From an uncultured Clostridia bacterium (GTDB taxonomy: Bacteria; Bacillota; Clostridia; Christensenellales; UBA1242), in assembly GCA_944377765.1 (NCBI GenBank), contig CALWFX010000053.1:1-9456 (forward strand): DNA of 9,456 nucleotides, read 5' to 3'. Under the pieces are notes generated by a model that saw nothing but the letters and a program-made list of their open reading frames with translations, was not told where the DNA came from and searched no databases. The position numbers and the translations under genes were made by a program. Below, piece after piece: positions 1-6,896 of this stretch (positions within the stretch are counted from its first letter, which is position 1; each line of letters begins with the position of its first letter).

Positions 1-2
1 TG

Positions 3-125
3 GGAACAAATATAAACAATGTGATATGTCGAACAGAGTATGGCGGACTGACGCAGAAATTTGCAACATCAGTTCAAGGCTTTCAATTTACAATTAAAGT
101 ATCTGAATATGGATGCGTGTCATAA
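3..125 (+). CDS. 3' end of an unrecognised protein gene (partial)
   Basis: Frame 3 is open from the left edge of the window and ends at TAA 123-125, leaving about 40 C-terminal residues that finish ...IKVSEYGCVS. The stretch alternates hydrophobic and polar residues (QGFQFTIKV), as in a beta-rich domain. No family can be assigned from so little. The other two forward frames also close early (frame 1 within 15 bases, frame 2 near base 92), so the assignment rests on frame 3 staying open longest and on the hairpin 28 bases after its stop, which looks like a terminator. The start and function lie outside the window. Confidence 0.5.
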   Translation, partial: GTNINNVICRTEYGGLTQKFATSVQGFQFTIKVSEYGCVS

Positions 126-152
126 AATCAATAGAAACAGACTATGTCTGAA

Positions 153-179
153 AAAAGAATGGAATATTTCCATTCTTTT
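153..179. terminator. Bidirectional intrinsic terminator between convergent genes
   Basis: A perfect 12-bp stem (153-164 pairing with 168-179) with a TAT loop separates the upstream + gene from the - strand ATPase. Read on +, the stem is followed by a T-rich run (TATATTTTATTT). Read on -, it is followed by six T (complement of 151-156). The stem overlaps the ATPase stop codon (178-180). A smaller perfect 5-bp hairpin (CAGAC-TAT-GTCTG, 138-150) lies just to the left. The design fits a terminator shared by two converging transcripts. Confidence 0.8.
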
Positions 180-2832
180 ATATTTTATTTGATATTCTTT
201 CTTTAAATTCATTTCTATTTTCATTTTCTGAAAAGTGTGCTTTTCCGCTTGCTTTCAAATCTTCAAGTAATTTTTTTGTTTCTTCTTCTTTAAATTGAAC
301 CACAACATCATCTTTCTTTCTTTTTCTTGTCATTTTGCTTAAAATCTTATTAAAGGTTTTATCAAATTCGCTTTCATTTTTAGGTATTTTTGATGTATCA
401 ATAATTCCTCTATCATTAGGTTTAAGTCCATATTTCTTTTTGAAATACCATTCTTTAATATAGAACGCTAAAACAATAACAAGAACTGTGCATAATAGCA
501 TTGTTATAAGAGTTATAATTACAGGAACTGAATAAGTTGTTATCGAGAAAAGTTGACTGAGCCCTGCAAGGCAACTAACAATTAGAACGCCAGAAACGAT
601 ACAGCAAATTGCTCTAAGTAAATTAAATGGCCAGCAGGTCCAAACAAGGTTAATGAAGCCAGTGAAAATGACAAGTAAAGTTGAAAGTGATGTGAATTCT
701 GCTTCGGTTAAAGTGATTGTGTTTTTGTTTAATATAACCACAATTAACACATTAATAAACATGATTAAAGCACTTGGGATTGATTTTTTAAGAACTTGCG
801 GGATAAAGTTACCTTTAATAATGTCGTTATTTGGTTGGAATGTTAAAATGAAAGATGGCAATCCAATAACAAACATTTCAAGTGGCAAAAGTTGTTTTGG
901 TGTGAATGGATAGGATATGGAAAGTATCAATGTTGTTATGCATAGCATGATTGTGAAAAGGGTTTTCATAAGGTATAAAACAGATGACTTTTGAACATTG
1001 TTAACAATTTGTCTACCTTCTTTAACAATGCTTGGAAGAGCACTGAAATTGCTTTCCATGAGAACTAAGTGAGAAATATTTCTTGCAACTTCGCTTCCAT
1101 CTGCCATAGCAATTGAACAATTTGCTTCTTTAAGAGCCAAAGTATCATTTACACCATCGCCAGTCATTGCAACAACATTTCCTTGTGTTTTCAAGGTTTT
1201 CACAAGCACATGTTTTTGTTCTGGAGTTACTCTTCCGAAAACTGTAAATTTGTTGGCAAGTTGAGCAACTTCTTGAAGGCTGACATTTTCAAGTGAAACA
1301 TATTTATCATAGCCTTCAACACCAACACGCTTTGCAATTTTTGAAACAGTAATCGCATCATCGCCAGAAATGATTTTAATTTTAACATCATTTTTCTTGA
1401 ACCAGTCAATTGTTTCAATAGCGTCTTTTCTTATGTGATCTTCAAGAATAAATAGAGCGATTATTTTTCCATTTTTTCCAGCAAGTTTTTCATTGTAAGC
1501 ACCATTGCTTTCAACAAGAGCAATAACACGATAACCTTTTTCCATGTTCTCTGTCATAATCTTTTTTTCTTGTGCAGAAATTGGACATTTAATAAAGGTT
1601 GGAGCACCAATGAAATATGTTTTATTATTCTTTAATGTTGTGGCACTATATTTTCTTTGAGAAGAAAATTCAATAACTTCTTTGACACTGCTTTCAATAT
1701 TTTTTCCAAAATGGCTTAATAGGGCAAAACTTGTGGCATTCATTGTTTTTTGATGTTGAAGAATAACTTTCATTATATCTTCAATCTTTTTCTTTTGTGT
1801 TTTTTCAGTTCCATCCAAATATTCAACTTTAACAACATTCATTGTGCCATCTGTTATTGTTCCTGTTTTATCTAAACATAGAATATTTGCTCTTGCTAGC
1901 ATTTCGATTGAATAAAGATTTTTAACCAAGGTTTTCTTTTTGCCAAGTTTGATAACACCAACTGAAAGACCAACTGTAATTAAAAGATACATTCCAGCGG
2001 GAATCATTCCAGTTAATGCACCACTTGTGCTTGTGATTGAATCTGTGATACTTGACCCTAAAAGCACGCTTTCTTTGAAAAAGGTTAAAATTCCAACTGG
2101 TATCAAGATAAGAATAATAACTTTGATAAGGCTGTTTAGATCTTTAAAAAGGTTGGAAGTTTGTGGCTTAAAATCTTTTGTTCTTTCAGCAACTGTTTGA
2201 ATGTAGTTATTTTTTCCAACTTTATCAACCCTTGCATAGCATTGACCTGAAACAAGGAAGGAGCCAGCGAGAAGAACATCCCCAATATTTTTTTTAATAG
2301 AATTACTTTCCCCAGTAAGTAAACTTTCATTTGCTTCAACATTTCCATCAACAATTATACAGTCAGCAGGAATTTGATTGCCATTTTCAAGAATCATGAT
2401 ATCATCTAAGAGAAGGTCATCGCCTTTAATTTCTTGCATCAGTCCCATTCTGATAACTTTAATTTGTGGGGCGGTTACCATTGATAATTTTTCCACAGTT
2501 TTTTTTGCTTTTATTTCTTGAATAATGGAAATTGCTGTGTTTGCAATAACAACGAACAAGAAAAGCATATCTCCCCAAGCATTAACACACATAAGGGCGA
2601 CAGCAATAACCAGCCATATGCAGTTAAAGAATGTGAAAGTGTTTTTGCAAATAATAGATAAAATTGAGTTTGATGTTTTAATTTTTGTGTCGTTAATAAG
2701 TTTATGCTCAATTCTTTCATTTATTTGCTCTTCAGAAAGCCCATGTTCTTTGTCGGTTTGATACCTAACAACAGGAATTTCAATTTGTTGAACTTTCTTC
2801 TTGTTTCGACTGACGAATTTTTTATTTTTCAT
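178..2832 (-). CDS. Cation-translocating P-type ATPase (Exp7/CtpE-like)
   Basis: This is an ATP-driven cation pump of the plasma membrane, 884 residues from the chosen ATG. Seen: actuator motif TGES (173-176), phosphorylation motif DKTGT with Asp321, a FIGAP segment (about 407-411) at the place of the nucleotide-domain KGAPE motif, SGD (489-491, usually TGD), TPEQK (536-540) and hinge TGDGVND (557-563). Hydrophobic segments fit ten helices: two at about 68-105, two at 237-294, six at 615-791. Helix M4 reads MIPAGMYLL (276-284), where calcium pumps have PEGL and Exp7-type pumps PKGL. The order and the IGLPSFILTF segment in M6 resemble streptococcal Exp7 and mycobacterial CtpE, the latter reported to import calcium; the ion here is unknown. 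A charged tail of about 90 residues follows the last helix. The frame opens 12 codons earlier at TTG 2868, but that codon lies in a -35 box and has no ribosome site, so ATG 2832 is preferred. The gene diverges from cca and ends in the shared terminator. Confidence 0.93.
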   Translation of the reverse strand: MKNKKFVSRNKKKVQQIEIPVVRYQTDKEHGLSEEQINERIEHKLINDTKIKTSNSILSIICKNTFTFFNCIWLVIAVALMCVNAWGDMLFLFVVIANTAISIIQEIKAKKTVEKLSMVTAPQIKVIRMGLMQEIKGDDLLLDDIMILENGNQIPADCIIVDGNVEANESLLTGESNSIKKNIGDVLLAGSFLVSGQCYARVDKVGKNNYIQTVAERTKDFKPQTSNLFKDLNSLIKVIILILIPVGILTFFKESVLLGSSITDSITSTSGALTGMIPAGMYLLITVGLSVGVIKLGKKKTLVKNLYSIEMLARANILCLDKTGTITDGTMNVVKVEYLDGTEKTQKKKIEDIMKVILQHQKTMNATSFALLSHFGKNIESSVKEVIEFSSQRKYSATTLKNNKTYFIGAPTFIKCPISAQEKKIMTENMEKGYRVIALVESNGAYNEKLAGKNGKIIALFILEDHIRKDAIETIDWFKKNDVKIKIISGDDAITVSKIAKRVGVEGYDKYVSLENVSLQEVAQLANKFTVFGRVTPEQKHVLVKTLKTQGNVVAMTGDGVNDTLALKEANCSIAMADGSEVARNISHLVLMESNFSALPSIVKEGRQIVNNVQKSSVLYLMKTLFTIMLCITTLILSISYPFTPKQLLPLEMFVIGLPSFILTFQPNNDIIKGNFIPQVLKKSIPSALIMFINVLIVVILNKNTITLTEAEFTSLSTLLVIFTGFINLVWTCWPFNLLRAICCIVSGVLIVSCLAGLSQLFSITTYSVPVIITLITMLLCTVLVIVLAFYIKEWYFKKKYGLKPNDRGIIDTSKIPKNESEFDKTFNKILSKMTRKRKKDDVVVQFKEEETKKLLEDLKASGKAHFSENENRNEFKERISNKI

Positions 2833-2839
2833 ATTATTA

Positions 2840-2868
2840 AGTTTATTTATTTTTGCCAAAAAAGTCAA
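2840..2868 (-). promoter_or_regulatory. Promoter of the P-type ATPase gene
   Basis: On the - strand: TTGACT (2868-2863), a 17-nt spacer, TAAACT (2845-2840), then TAATAAT and ATG 2832. The -35 matches consensus at five of six bases; the -10 at four of six. The expected transcription start falls within a base or two of the ATG, and no Shine-Dalgarno sequence is present, so the transcript would be leaderless. The position also argues against the upstream TTG start, which would sit inside the -35 box. Confidence 0.55.
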
Positions 2869-2894
2869 ACATTAAATCAATTTTCTTGACTTTT
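2860..2894. repeat. Inverted repeat joining divergent -35 boxes
   Basis: AAAAGTCAA (2860-2868) and its exact reverse complement TTGACTTTT (2886-2894) are separated by 17 bases. Each arm contains a TTGACT hexamer pointing outward, one toward the ATPase gene and one toward cca. The symmetry may only reflect two similar promoters placed back to back, or it may be a dyad operator for coordinated control. Confidence 0.5.
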
Positions 2895-2914
2895 CTTTTA
2901 AATTGTATTAATTT
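2886..2914 (+). promoter_or_regulatory. Probable promoter of the CCA-adding enzyme gene
   Basis: TTGACT (2886-2891) followed 17 nt later by a weak -10, TAATTT (2909-2914). Better -10-like hexamers (TATTAT 2917-2922, TATATT 2922-2927) lie at spacings that do not suit this -35. A promoter somewhere in 2886-2930 is likely because the gene to the left is divergent, but the exact -10 is unresolved. The transcript would have a leader of roughly 35-40 nt. Confidence 0.4.
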
Positions 2915-2951
2915 AATATTATATATTTATAGAGAAATTTATTTGTGCGTT

Positions 2952-2956
2952 GGAGG
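2952..2956 (+). promoter_or_regulatory. Ribosome binding site deciding the cca start
   Basis: GGAGG stands 4 nt before ATG 2961. It is the only strong Shine-Dalgarno sequence in the window. It sets the start at 2961, although the frame is open 36 codons further upstream through the promoter region. Confidence 0.85.
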
Positions 2957-2960
2957 AAAA

Positions 2961-4193
2961 ATGTTTATTCCAGTTTCAGAAAGTTTAATGAAACTTTCAA
3001 AATTATTTCCAGAAGATTTGTTTGTTGTTGGTGGTTATGTCAGAAATTGTATTTTGGGAATTAAAAGTCATGACATAGACCTTGCAAGCAATGTTGACAT
3101 TGAAGAGATAAGTGAGATTTTAAAAAATAACGGTTATAAAGTTAAGGTTAAAAATGCAAAATATTATGCTATAACAATTTCAAAGGGCAGTGAGAGTTAT
3201 GAATTTACTTCATTTAGAAAAGATATGTATGCAGAAAATGGAAATCATCAGCCAATTAAAGTGGAAAGAACAGACAAAATTCAAGAAGATGCTTCAAGGC
3301 GTGATTTTACAATGAATGCCATTTATTACAATGTAAATAAAGATGAAATTATTGACCTCTATCATGGTGTTGTGGATGCAAAGCAAAAAATTTTAAGATG
3401 TATCAAATCGCCAGAAGAAGTTTTGAAAAACGATGGCGAAAGAATTTTGAGAATGGTTAGAATTGTTGGAGAACTTGGACTTAAAATTGAAAAGAAAACG
3501 TTAAAATATGCTTTTTTGATGGCAAAGAATGTAAATGATATTTCGCCAAGTCGTAAATTTTCTGAACTTGAAAAAATTTTATATTGCGACAAACGCTATA
3601 AGGAAATTGATAGTAAATTTATTAAAACAATCAATCTTTTAAATAGATTGCAAATTTGGAAATATTATGGACTGCCAGCTAAATATATAAAATATAATAT
3701 GGTAAAAAAAGTTGACGACAGAGTGCTTGGTCTTTTAATTGATATTGTTGACACTGTAAAGCCAGAATGCCTACAAACATTTTTGGAAGATTTCTTAAAA
3801 AACCAATTTGGTTTTAACATGAAACAAATTCAAAAAATATTCACATATATTGCTGGTTACTATGATGCACTAAATAAAATAAATAATAAAGAATATTTCT
3901 TTAAATATTTTGAGCATGTTTCAGTTATTTTTCCATTGCTATACAAAAAGAGTAAATTCATAACAAATAAATATATGTTTTTTTATAAATATATAATTAG
4001 GCATGGGCTTGTTGTTTGTGTTTCAGATTTGAAAATTACTGCGGAAGATATTGCGGAAAATTTTCCAAAGATTGACAAACGAAATTATGATAAAATTTTA
4101 AATAATCTTTTAAGCAAAGTTTTTGATGGTAAAGTTAATAACGAAAAAGAATATTTACTTCAAGAAATTGATGCAAATTTGCAAAATTATTGA
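2961..4193 (+). CDS. cca: tRNA nucleotidyltransferase (CCA-adding enzyme, class II)
   Basis: Cytoplasmic enzyme adding or repairing the 3' CCA end of tRNAs from CTP and ATP; 410 residues, normal for the bacterial class II family. Seen: the nucleotidyltransferase signature GGYVRN (24-29), where GGxVRD is usual, then the metal-binding pair Asp38/Asp40 in HDIDLAS, the RRDFTMNA motif (113-120) that helps select ribose nucleotides, and NDGERILRMVR (157-167), equivalent to the EDxxR amino-acid template that pairs with CTP and ATP, with Asp158 and Arg161 kept. Residues beyond about 210 are a divergent helical body and tail without recognisable motifs. The start is fixed by GGAGG. It is transcribed away from the ATPase gene and followed immediately by a hairpin terminator, so it is probably monocistronic. 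Poly(A) polymerases share this fold and A-only or CC-only variants exist; with one apparent family member in view, full CCA addition is the default reading. Confidence 0.92.
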   Translation: MFIPVSESLMKLSKLFPEDLFVVGGYVRNCILGIKSHDIDLASNVDIEEISEILKNNGYKVKVKNAKYYAITISKGSESYEFTSFRKDMYAENGNHQPIKVERTDKIQEDASRRDFTMNAIYYNVNKDEIIDLYHGVVDAKQKILRCIKSPEEVLKNDGERILRMVRIVGELGLKIEKKTLKYAFLMAKNVNDISPSRKFSELEKILYCDKRYKEIDSKFIKTINLLNRLQIWKYYGLPAKYIKYNMVKKVDDRVLGLLIDIVDTVKPECLQTFLEDFLKNQFGFNMKQIQKIFTYIAGYYDALNKINNKEYFFKYFEHVSVIFPLLYKKSKFITNKYMFFYKYIIRHGLVVCVSDLKITAEDIAENFPKIDKRNYDKILNNLLSKVFDGKVNNEKEYLLQEIDANLQNY

Positions 4194-4194
4194 T

Positions 4195-4222
4195 AAAGGA
4201 AGAGAAATCTTCTTTTATTTTT
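4195..4222 (+). terminator. Intrinsic terminator after cca
   Basis: A 9-bp stem with one G-T pair (4195-4203 with 4208-4216), GAAA tetraloop, then a T-rich stretch (ATTTTTTATT from 4217). It begins two bases after the cca stop codon and ends before the promoter-like sequence of the next gene. Confidence 0.7.
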
Positions 4223-4233
4223 TATTATAAAAA

Positions 4234-4252
4234 TATAATTTTGCATCATAAT
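4234..4252 (+). promoter_or_regulatory. Promoter -10 region of the vanW-like gene
   Basis: A perfect TATAAT (4234-4239) and a second hexamer CATAAT (4247-4252) lie 19 and 6 nt before ATG 4259. No good -35 is visible at 16-18 nt from either. No Shine-Dalgarno sequence precedes the ATG, so the transcript would have a very short leader or none. Confidence 0.4.
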
Positions 4253-4258
4253 AGAAAT

Positions 4259-5878
4259 ATGAAAAAAGAAAATGTAAATATTGAAAAAAATAAAAAAACA
4301 TCAAAAAATGATGTAAAAAATGTAAAAAAAATCAAAAAAAATGCAAAAAAGACCGAAATTAATAAAAATAAATCAAAAAAAGGAAAGGGTTTTGTTTGGT
4401 TTTTGTCTGTTTCAGCGGTGGCGGTTATCTGCCTTTTGGTTTGTCAATTCTTTTTTGAAAACTCTTTAACTTCCAATGCTACATTCTATGACAATACAAA
4501 AATAAATGGAATTGATGTTTCGAATATGACAATGGCAGAGGCAGAAAATGTTGTTTTAACAGATATGCTTAAATCTAGAAATGAAATTGAAATCAATTTG
4601 AAAAGCGGTAACAAAAATTGGCAACTTAAAGGAACTGATTTTGAAGTTACAAACAAAATTCAGCCATACATAAAAGAAATTGCTTCATATGGCAAAACTG
4701 GAAATTTTTTTCAAAATTTGAAGAAGGAAAAGGAAGTAAAAAATAATGGGTTAGAGTTTCAAGTTTCTTACAAAAATGTGCTTGCAAACTTTGATGACAA
4801 GTTAAATGAAATTATTGATGAAGTGGAAAGGCCTCAAGAAAATGCAAAACTTGTTTTTTGTCCAGATAAAGAAGAACCTTTTGAAGTTGATAAAGGACAG
4901 AGCAGTGTTACAGTTTTAAGAGATGAACTTTTTTCACAAATTGATGAACAACTTAAAATGGGAAAAGTGGCAAATGTGGAAATTCCAATTGTTGAACTTG
5001 TTCCAGAATTCGATGAAGAAGAGTTATTGAATTCTGTTGTTAAACGCAGTGAATTTTCCACATCCTATGCAACTAGTTCGGCGGATAGAAAAAATAATGT
5101 TAAAAAGGCAATTGAAAGTTTTAATGGACTTATTGTTGAAAGTGGACAAACTGTGTCGTTTAACGAAGTAACTGGTCCACGAACAAAAGAAAATGGCTAT
5201 AAAAGTGCACATATAATTGTGGGCGGAGTGTATGTTGATGGAGTTGGTGGCGGAGTGTGTCAGGCTTCGACAACACTATATAATGCCCTTCTTCTTGCTG
5301 ATATTCAGGTTGATAAAGTTAATCATCATTCGTTGCCAGCATCATATGTGCCATTGTCGTTTGATGCAATGGTATCTGGAAGTTATTCTGATTTAGTGTT
5401 TACAAATAATTTGGAAAATCCAATTTACATTAGAACTAAAGCAGACGACAATGAAGTTAAAGTGGAAATATATGGGCAAAATATGGATGGGGTTACTATT
5501 GAAAGACGAGCAGAACTTGTTAAAGTTTTGCCACATAATGGAGATAAAATTGTGAAAGATACAAAAGGTGAATATGCAAACAGAATATTGTATAAAGGGG
5601 AATTTTTAAGAGTTAAATGGCCAAGAGAAGGCTATGAAAGTAAAGGATATTTAAGATATTATAAAAATGGAGAGTTTGTTGAAGAAAAGGAAATTAGACA
5701 TGATTTCTATAATGCTCAAGATGGAATTGTGATGGAAGGAGTGGAAGAGCTTGGTGTTGGCATGACATTGCCGGCAAGTGATGTTAAAATTTGCAGTCCA
5801 CAAAAAGTTACAAAACAAACTGAAGAAAGCGTTCGAAAAAAACTTGAAAGTCAATATCCATCAAACTATAACCCTTGA
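4259..5878 (+). CDS. Membrane-anchored VanW-family protein
   Basis: VanW proteins occur in some vancomycin-resistance clusters and, far more widely, in ordinary Bacillota envelopes; their reaction is unknown. 539 residues from ATG 4259: a Lys/Asn-rich cytoplasmic start (1-44), one membrane helix (about 45-66), a region resembling the PG_binding_4 peptidoglycan-binding domain (about 77-257, opening INGIDVSNMTMAEAE), and the VanW domain (about 264-405) with its hallmark GGGVCQAS (330-337, Cys334) and downstream NHHSLPASYVP. The C-terminal part (about 412-492: YKGEFLRVKWPREGY, EEKEIRHD) matches the tail usual in clostridial VanW proteins and may be a small beta domain related to G5. The bulk should sit outside the membrane against the wall. 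The frame also opens at TTG 4190, but that start overlaps the cca stop and would translate the terminator, so ATG 4259 is chosen. The first 45 codons hold several 7-8 base A runs. No van ligase, dehydrogenase or dipeptidase gene is nearby, so drug resistance is not implied. Confidence 0.9.
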   Translation: MKKENVNIEKNKKTSKNDVKNVKKIKKNAKKTEINKNKSKKGKGFVWFLSVSAVAVICLLVCQFFFENSLTSNATFYDNTKINGIDVSNMTMAEAENVVLTDMLKSRNEIEINLKSGNKNWQLKGTDFEVTNKIQPYIKEIASYGKTGNFFQNLKKEKEVKNNGLEFQVSYKNVLANFDDKLNEIIDEVERPQENAKLVFCPDKEEPFEVDKGQSSVTVLRDELFSQIDEQLKMGKVANVEIPIVELVPEFDEEELLNSVVKRSEFSTSYATSSADRKNNVKKAIESFNGLIVESGQTVSFNEVTGPRTKENGYKSAHIIVGGVYVDGVGGGVCQASTTLYNALLLADIQVDKVNHHSLPASYVPLSFDAMVSGSYSDLVFTNNLENPIYIRTKADDNEVKVEIYGQNMDGVTIERRAELVKVLPHNGDKIVKDTKGEYANRILYKGEFLRVKWPREGYESKGYLRYYKNGEFVEEKEIRHDFYNAQDGIVMEGVEELGVGMTLPASDVKICSPQKVTKQTEESVRKKLESQYPSNYNP

Positions 5879-5902
5879 TTATACAATTAAAGACAAAATA
5901 TT

Positions 5903-5931
5903 TTGAAACAATATTAAATTTTTGGTATACT
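5903..5931 (+). promoter_or_regulatory. Promoter of the TVP38/DedA-like gene
   Basis: TTGAAA (5903-5908), 17-nt spacer, TATACT (5926-5931), each five of six to consensus, followed by an overlapping-phase TATAAT (5933-5938) and then ATG 5939. The expected transcription start is at or within a base or two of the ATG, and there is no Shine-Dalgarno sequence, so a leaderless mRNA is predicted. The gene therefore need not depend on readthrough from the vanW-like gene, 60 nt upstream. Confidence 0.7.
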
Positions 5932-5938
5932 ATATAAT

Positions 5939-6817
5939 ATGGAAAATATTAAGGATGAAAAACCTAAAAAAGAACTTTCGCTAAAAGCAAAAATATTAAG
6001 AAGTGTTTTTGTTATTCTAATTATTGCTGGGCTTATTGTGCTTGGGTATTTTATTCTTAATTGGACTGGAGTTTGGGAAAAAATTAACTCGGTTGAAAAA
6101 TTGAGAGAAATTATTCTTTCTTGGGGATTTTGGGGAAGATTAGGGTATGTTGTCATCCAATTTTTGCAGGTTACATTTTTGCCATTACCTTCAACTGTAA
6201 CAATAATTGCTGGAACTTTGGTTTATGGTCCACTTCAAGCATCAATTTTATCTTTTGGTGGAATTTTGCTTGGTTCAATTTTTGCTTTCTTTCTTGGAAG
6301 AGTGTTTGGTAAAAAACTTGTGGAATTCATGGTGGGTGAAAAAACTTGTGCAAAATGGGTTAAATTTTTGAGTGATGCAAAATATTCCTTTTTTATCATG
6401 ATGCTTTTGCCAATATTCCCAGATGATGTTCTATGCTTGGTTGCAGGACTTACAAATATGAGTTGGGCATTTTTTACAATAACAAATTTAATTTGCAGAC
6501 CAATTGGAATTTTAACAGTAAGTTATTTTGGTAGTGGACATTTAATTCCTTATCATGGTTGGGGTTTGGTTGTTTGGGCATTTATTATTGTTGCAGTGAT
6601 TGCTATTATAATTTTGGCGTATAAATATCAAAAGCAAATTGAAAATTTTATTTTAAGAATTTTCAAAAATAATAAAAAAATCAATAAAAATATTGAAAAA
6701 AATGAAGAAAAAATGCAAAAAAATGATAATAATGAATTTAAGAATAGAAAAAATTTAAAAATTCAAGTGGCAAATTGTGAGGCAGAAAAAGAGAAAATAA
6801 AAAAAGATGAAAAATAA
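5939..6817 (+). CDS. TVP38/TMEM64 (DedA/VTT superfamily) membrane protein
   Basis: Integral membrane protein of 292 residues with the VTT (SNARE-associated) fold. DedA-superfamily members include recycling flippases for undecaprenyl phosphate, the lipid carrier of wall synthesis; TVP38-type members are less well defined, so lipid or carrier transport is an inference. Seen: first helix at about 23-41; the re-entrant signature FLPLPSTVTIIAGTLVYG (80-97) followed by a small-residue helix and FFLGRVFGKK (117-126); the second re-entrant segment LPIFPDDVLCLVAG (157-170) with paired Asp162/Asp163; CRPIGI (186-191) with Arg187; and a last helix at about 209-229. The tail (about 236-292) is an unusual Lys/Asn/Glu-rich cytoplasmic extension of about 55 residues, probably disordered, encoded by A-rich DNA. 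There is no other plausible start before the first helix. It lies on the same strand as the vanW-like gene, has its own promoter, and ends in a strong terminator. Confidence 0.88.
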   Translation: MENIKDEKPKKELSLKAKILRSVFVILIIAGLIVLGYFILNWTGVWEKINSVEKLREIILSWGFWGRLGYVVIQFLQVTFLPLPSTVTIIAGTLVYGPLQASILSFGGILLGSIFAFFLGRVFGKKLVEFMVGEKTCAKWVKFLSDAKYSFFIMMLLPIFPDDVLCLVAGLTNMSWAFFTITNLICRPIGILTVSYFGSGHLIPYHGWGLVVWAFIIVAVIAIIILAYKYQKQIENFILRIFKNNKKINKNIEKNEEKMQKNDNNEFKNRKNLKIQVANCEAEKEKIKKDEK

Positions 6818-6823
6818 TTTTTT

Positions 6824-6855
6824 AAATAAGGCATAATTTTTATGCTTTATTTTTT
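6824..6855 (+). terminator. Intrinsic terminator after the TVP38-like gene
   Basis: A 13-bp stem with one G-T pair (6824-6836 with 6840-6852), TTT loop, and a run of T at 6850-6855. It starts 7 nt after the TAA stop at 6815-6817 and isolates the following lipoprotein gene from upstream transcription. On the - strand it could also work, but no - strand gene reaches it. Confidence 0.85.
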
Positions 6856-6896
6856 ATTATTACAGAAATTCAAGTTTTTACAATTAATCATTAAAA

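Noticed and set aside
2833..2868. Longer ATPase start at TTG 2868 (12 extra residues)
   Set aside because: The TTG is part of a TTGACT -35 hexamer with a -10-like box 17 nt on, there is no ribosome binding site, and an ATG follows at 2832.
2853..2960. Upstream extension of cca by 36 codons
   Set aside because: The open frame is there, but GGAGG before ATG 2961 and the nucleotidyltransferase domain beginning shortly after make 2961 the start; the extension crosses the promoter region.
4190..4258. Longer vanW-like start at TTG 4190 overlapping the cca stop
   Set aside because: It would translate the cca terminator hairpin and has no ribosome binding site; ATG 4259 directly precedes the Lys-rich start typical of such proteins.
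4191..5878. Recoded TGA (tryptophan), considered because the AT-rich content recalls Mollicutes
   Set aside because: TGA ends both cca and the vanW-like gene at family-typical lengths, and tryptophan codons in all proteins are TGG.
5879..5902. Terminator between the vanW-like and TVP38-like genes
   Set aside because: Only a weak 5-bp ATATT/AATAT pairing is present, and it overlaps the next promoter; no convincing hairpin plus T run.
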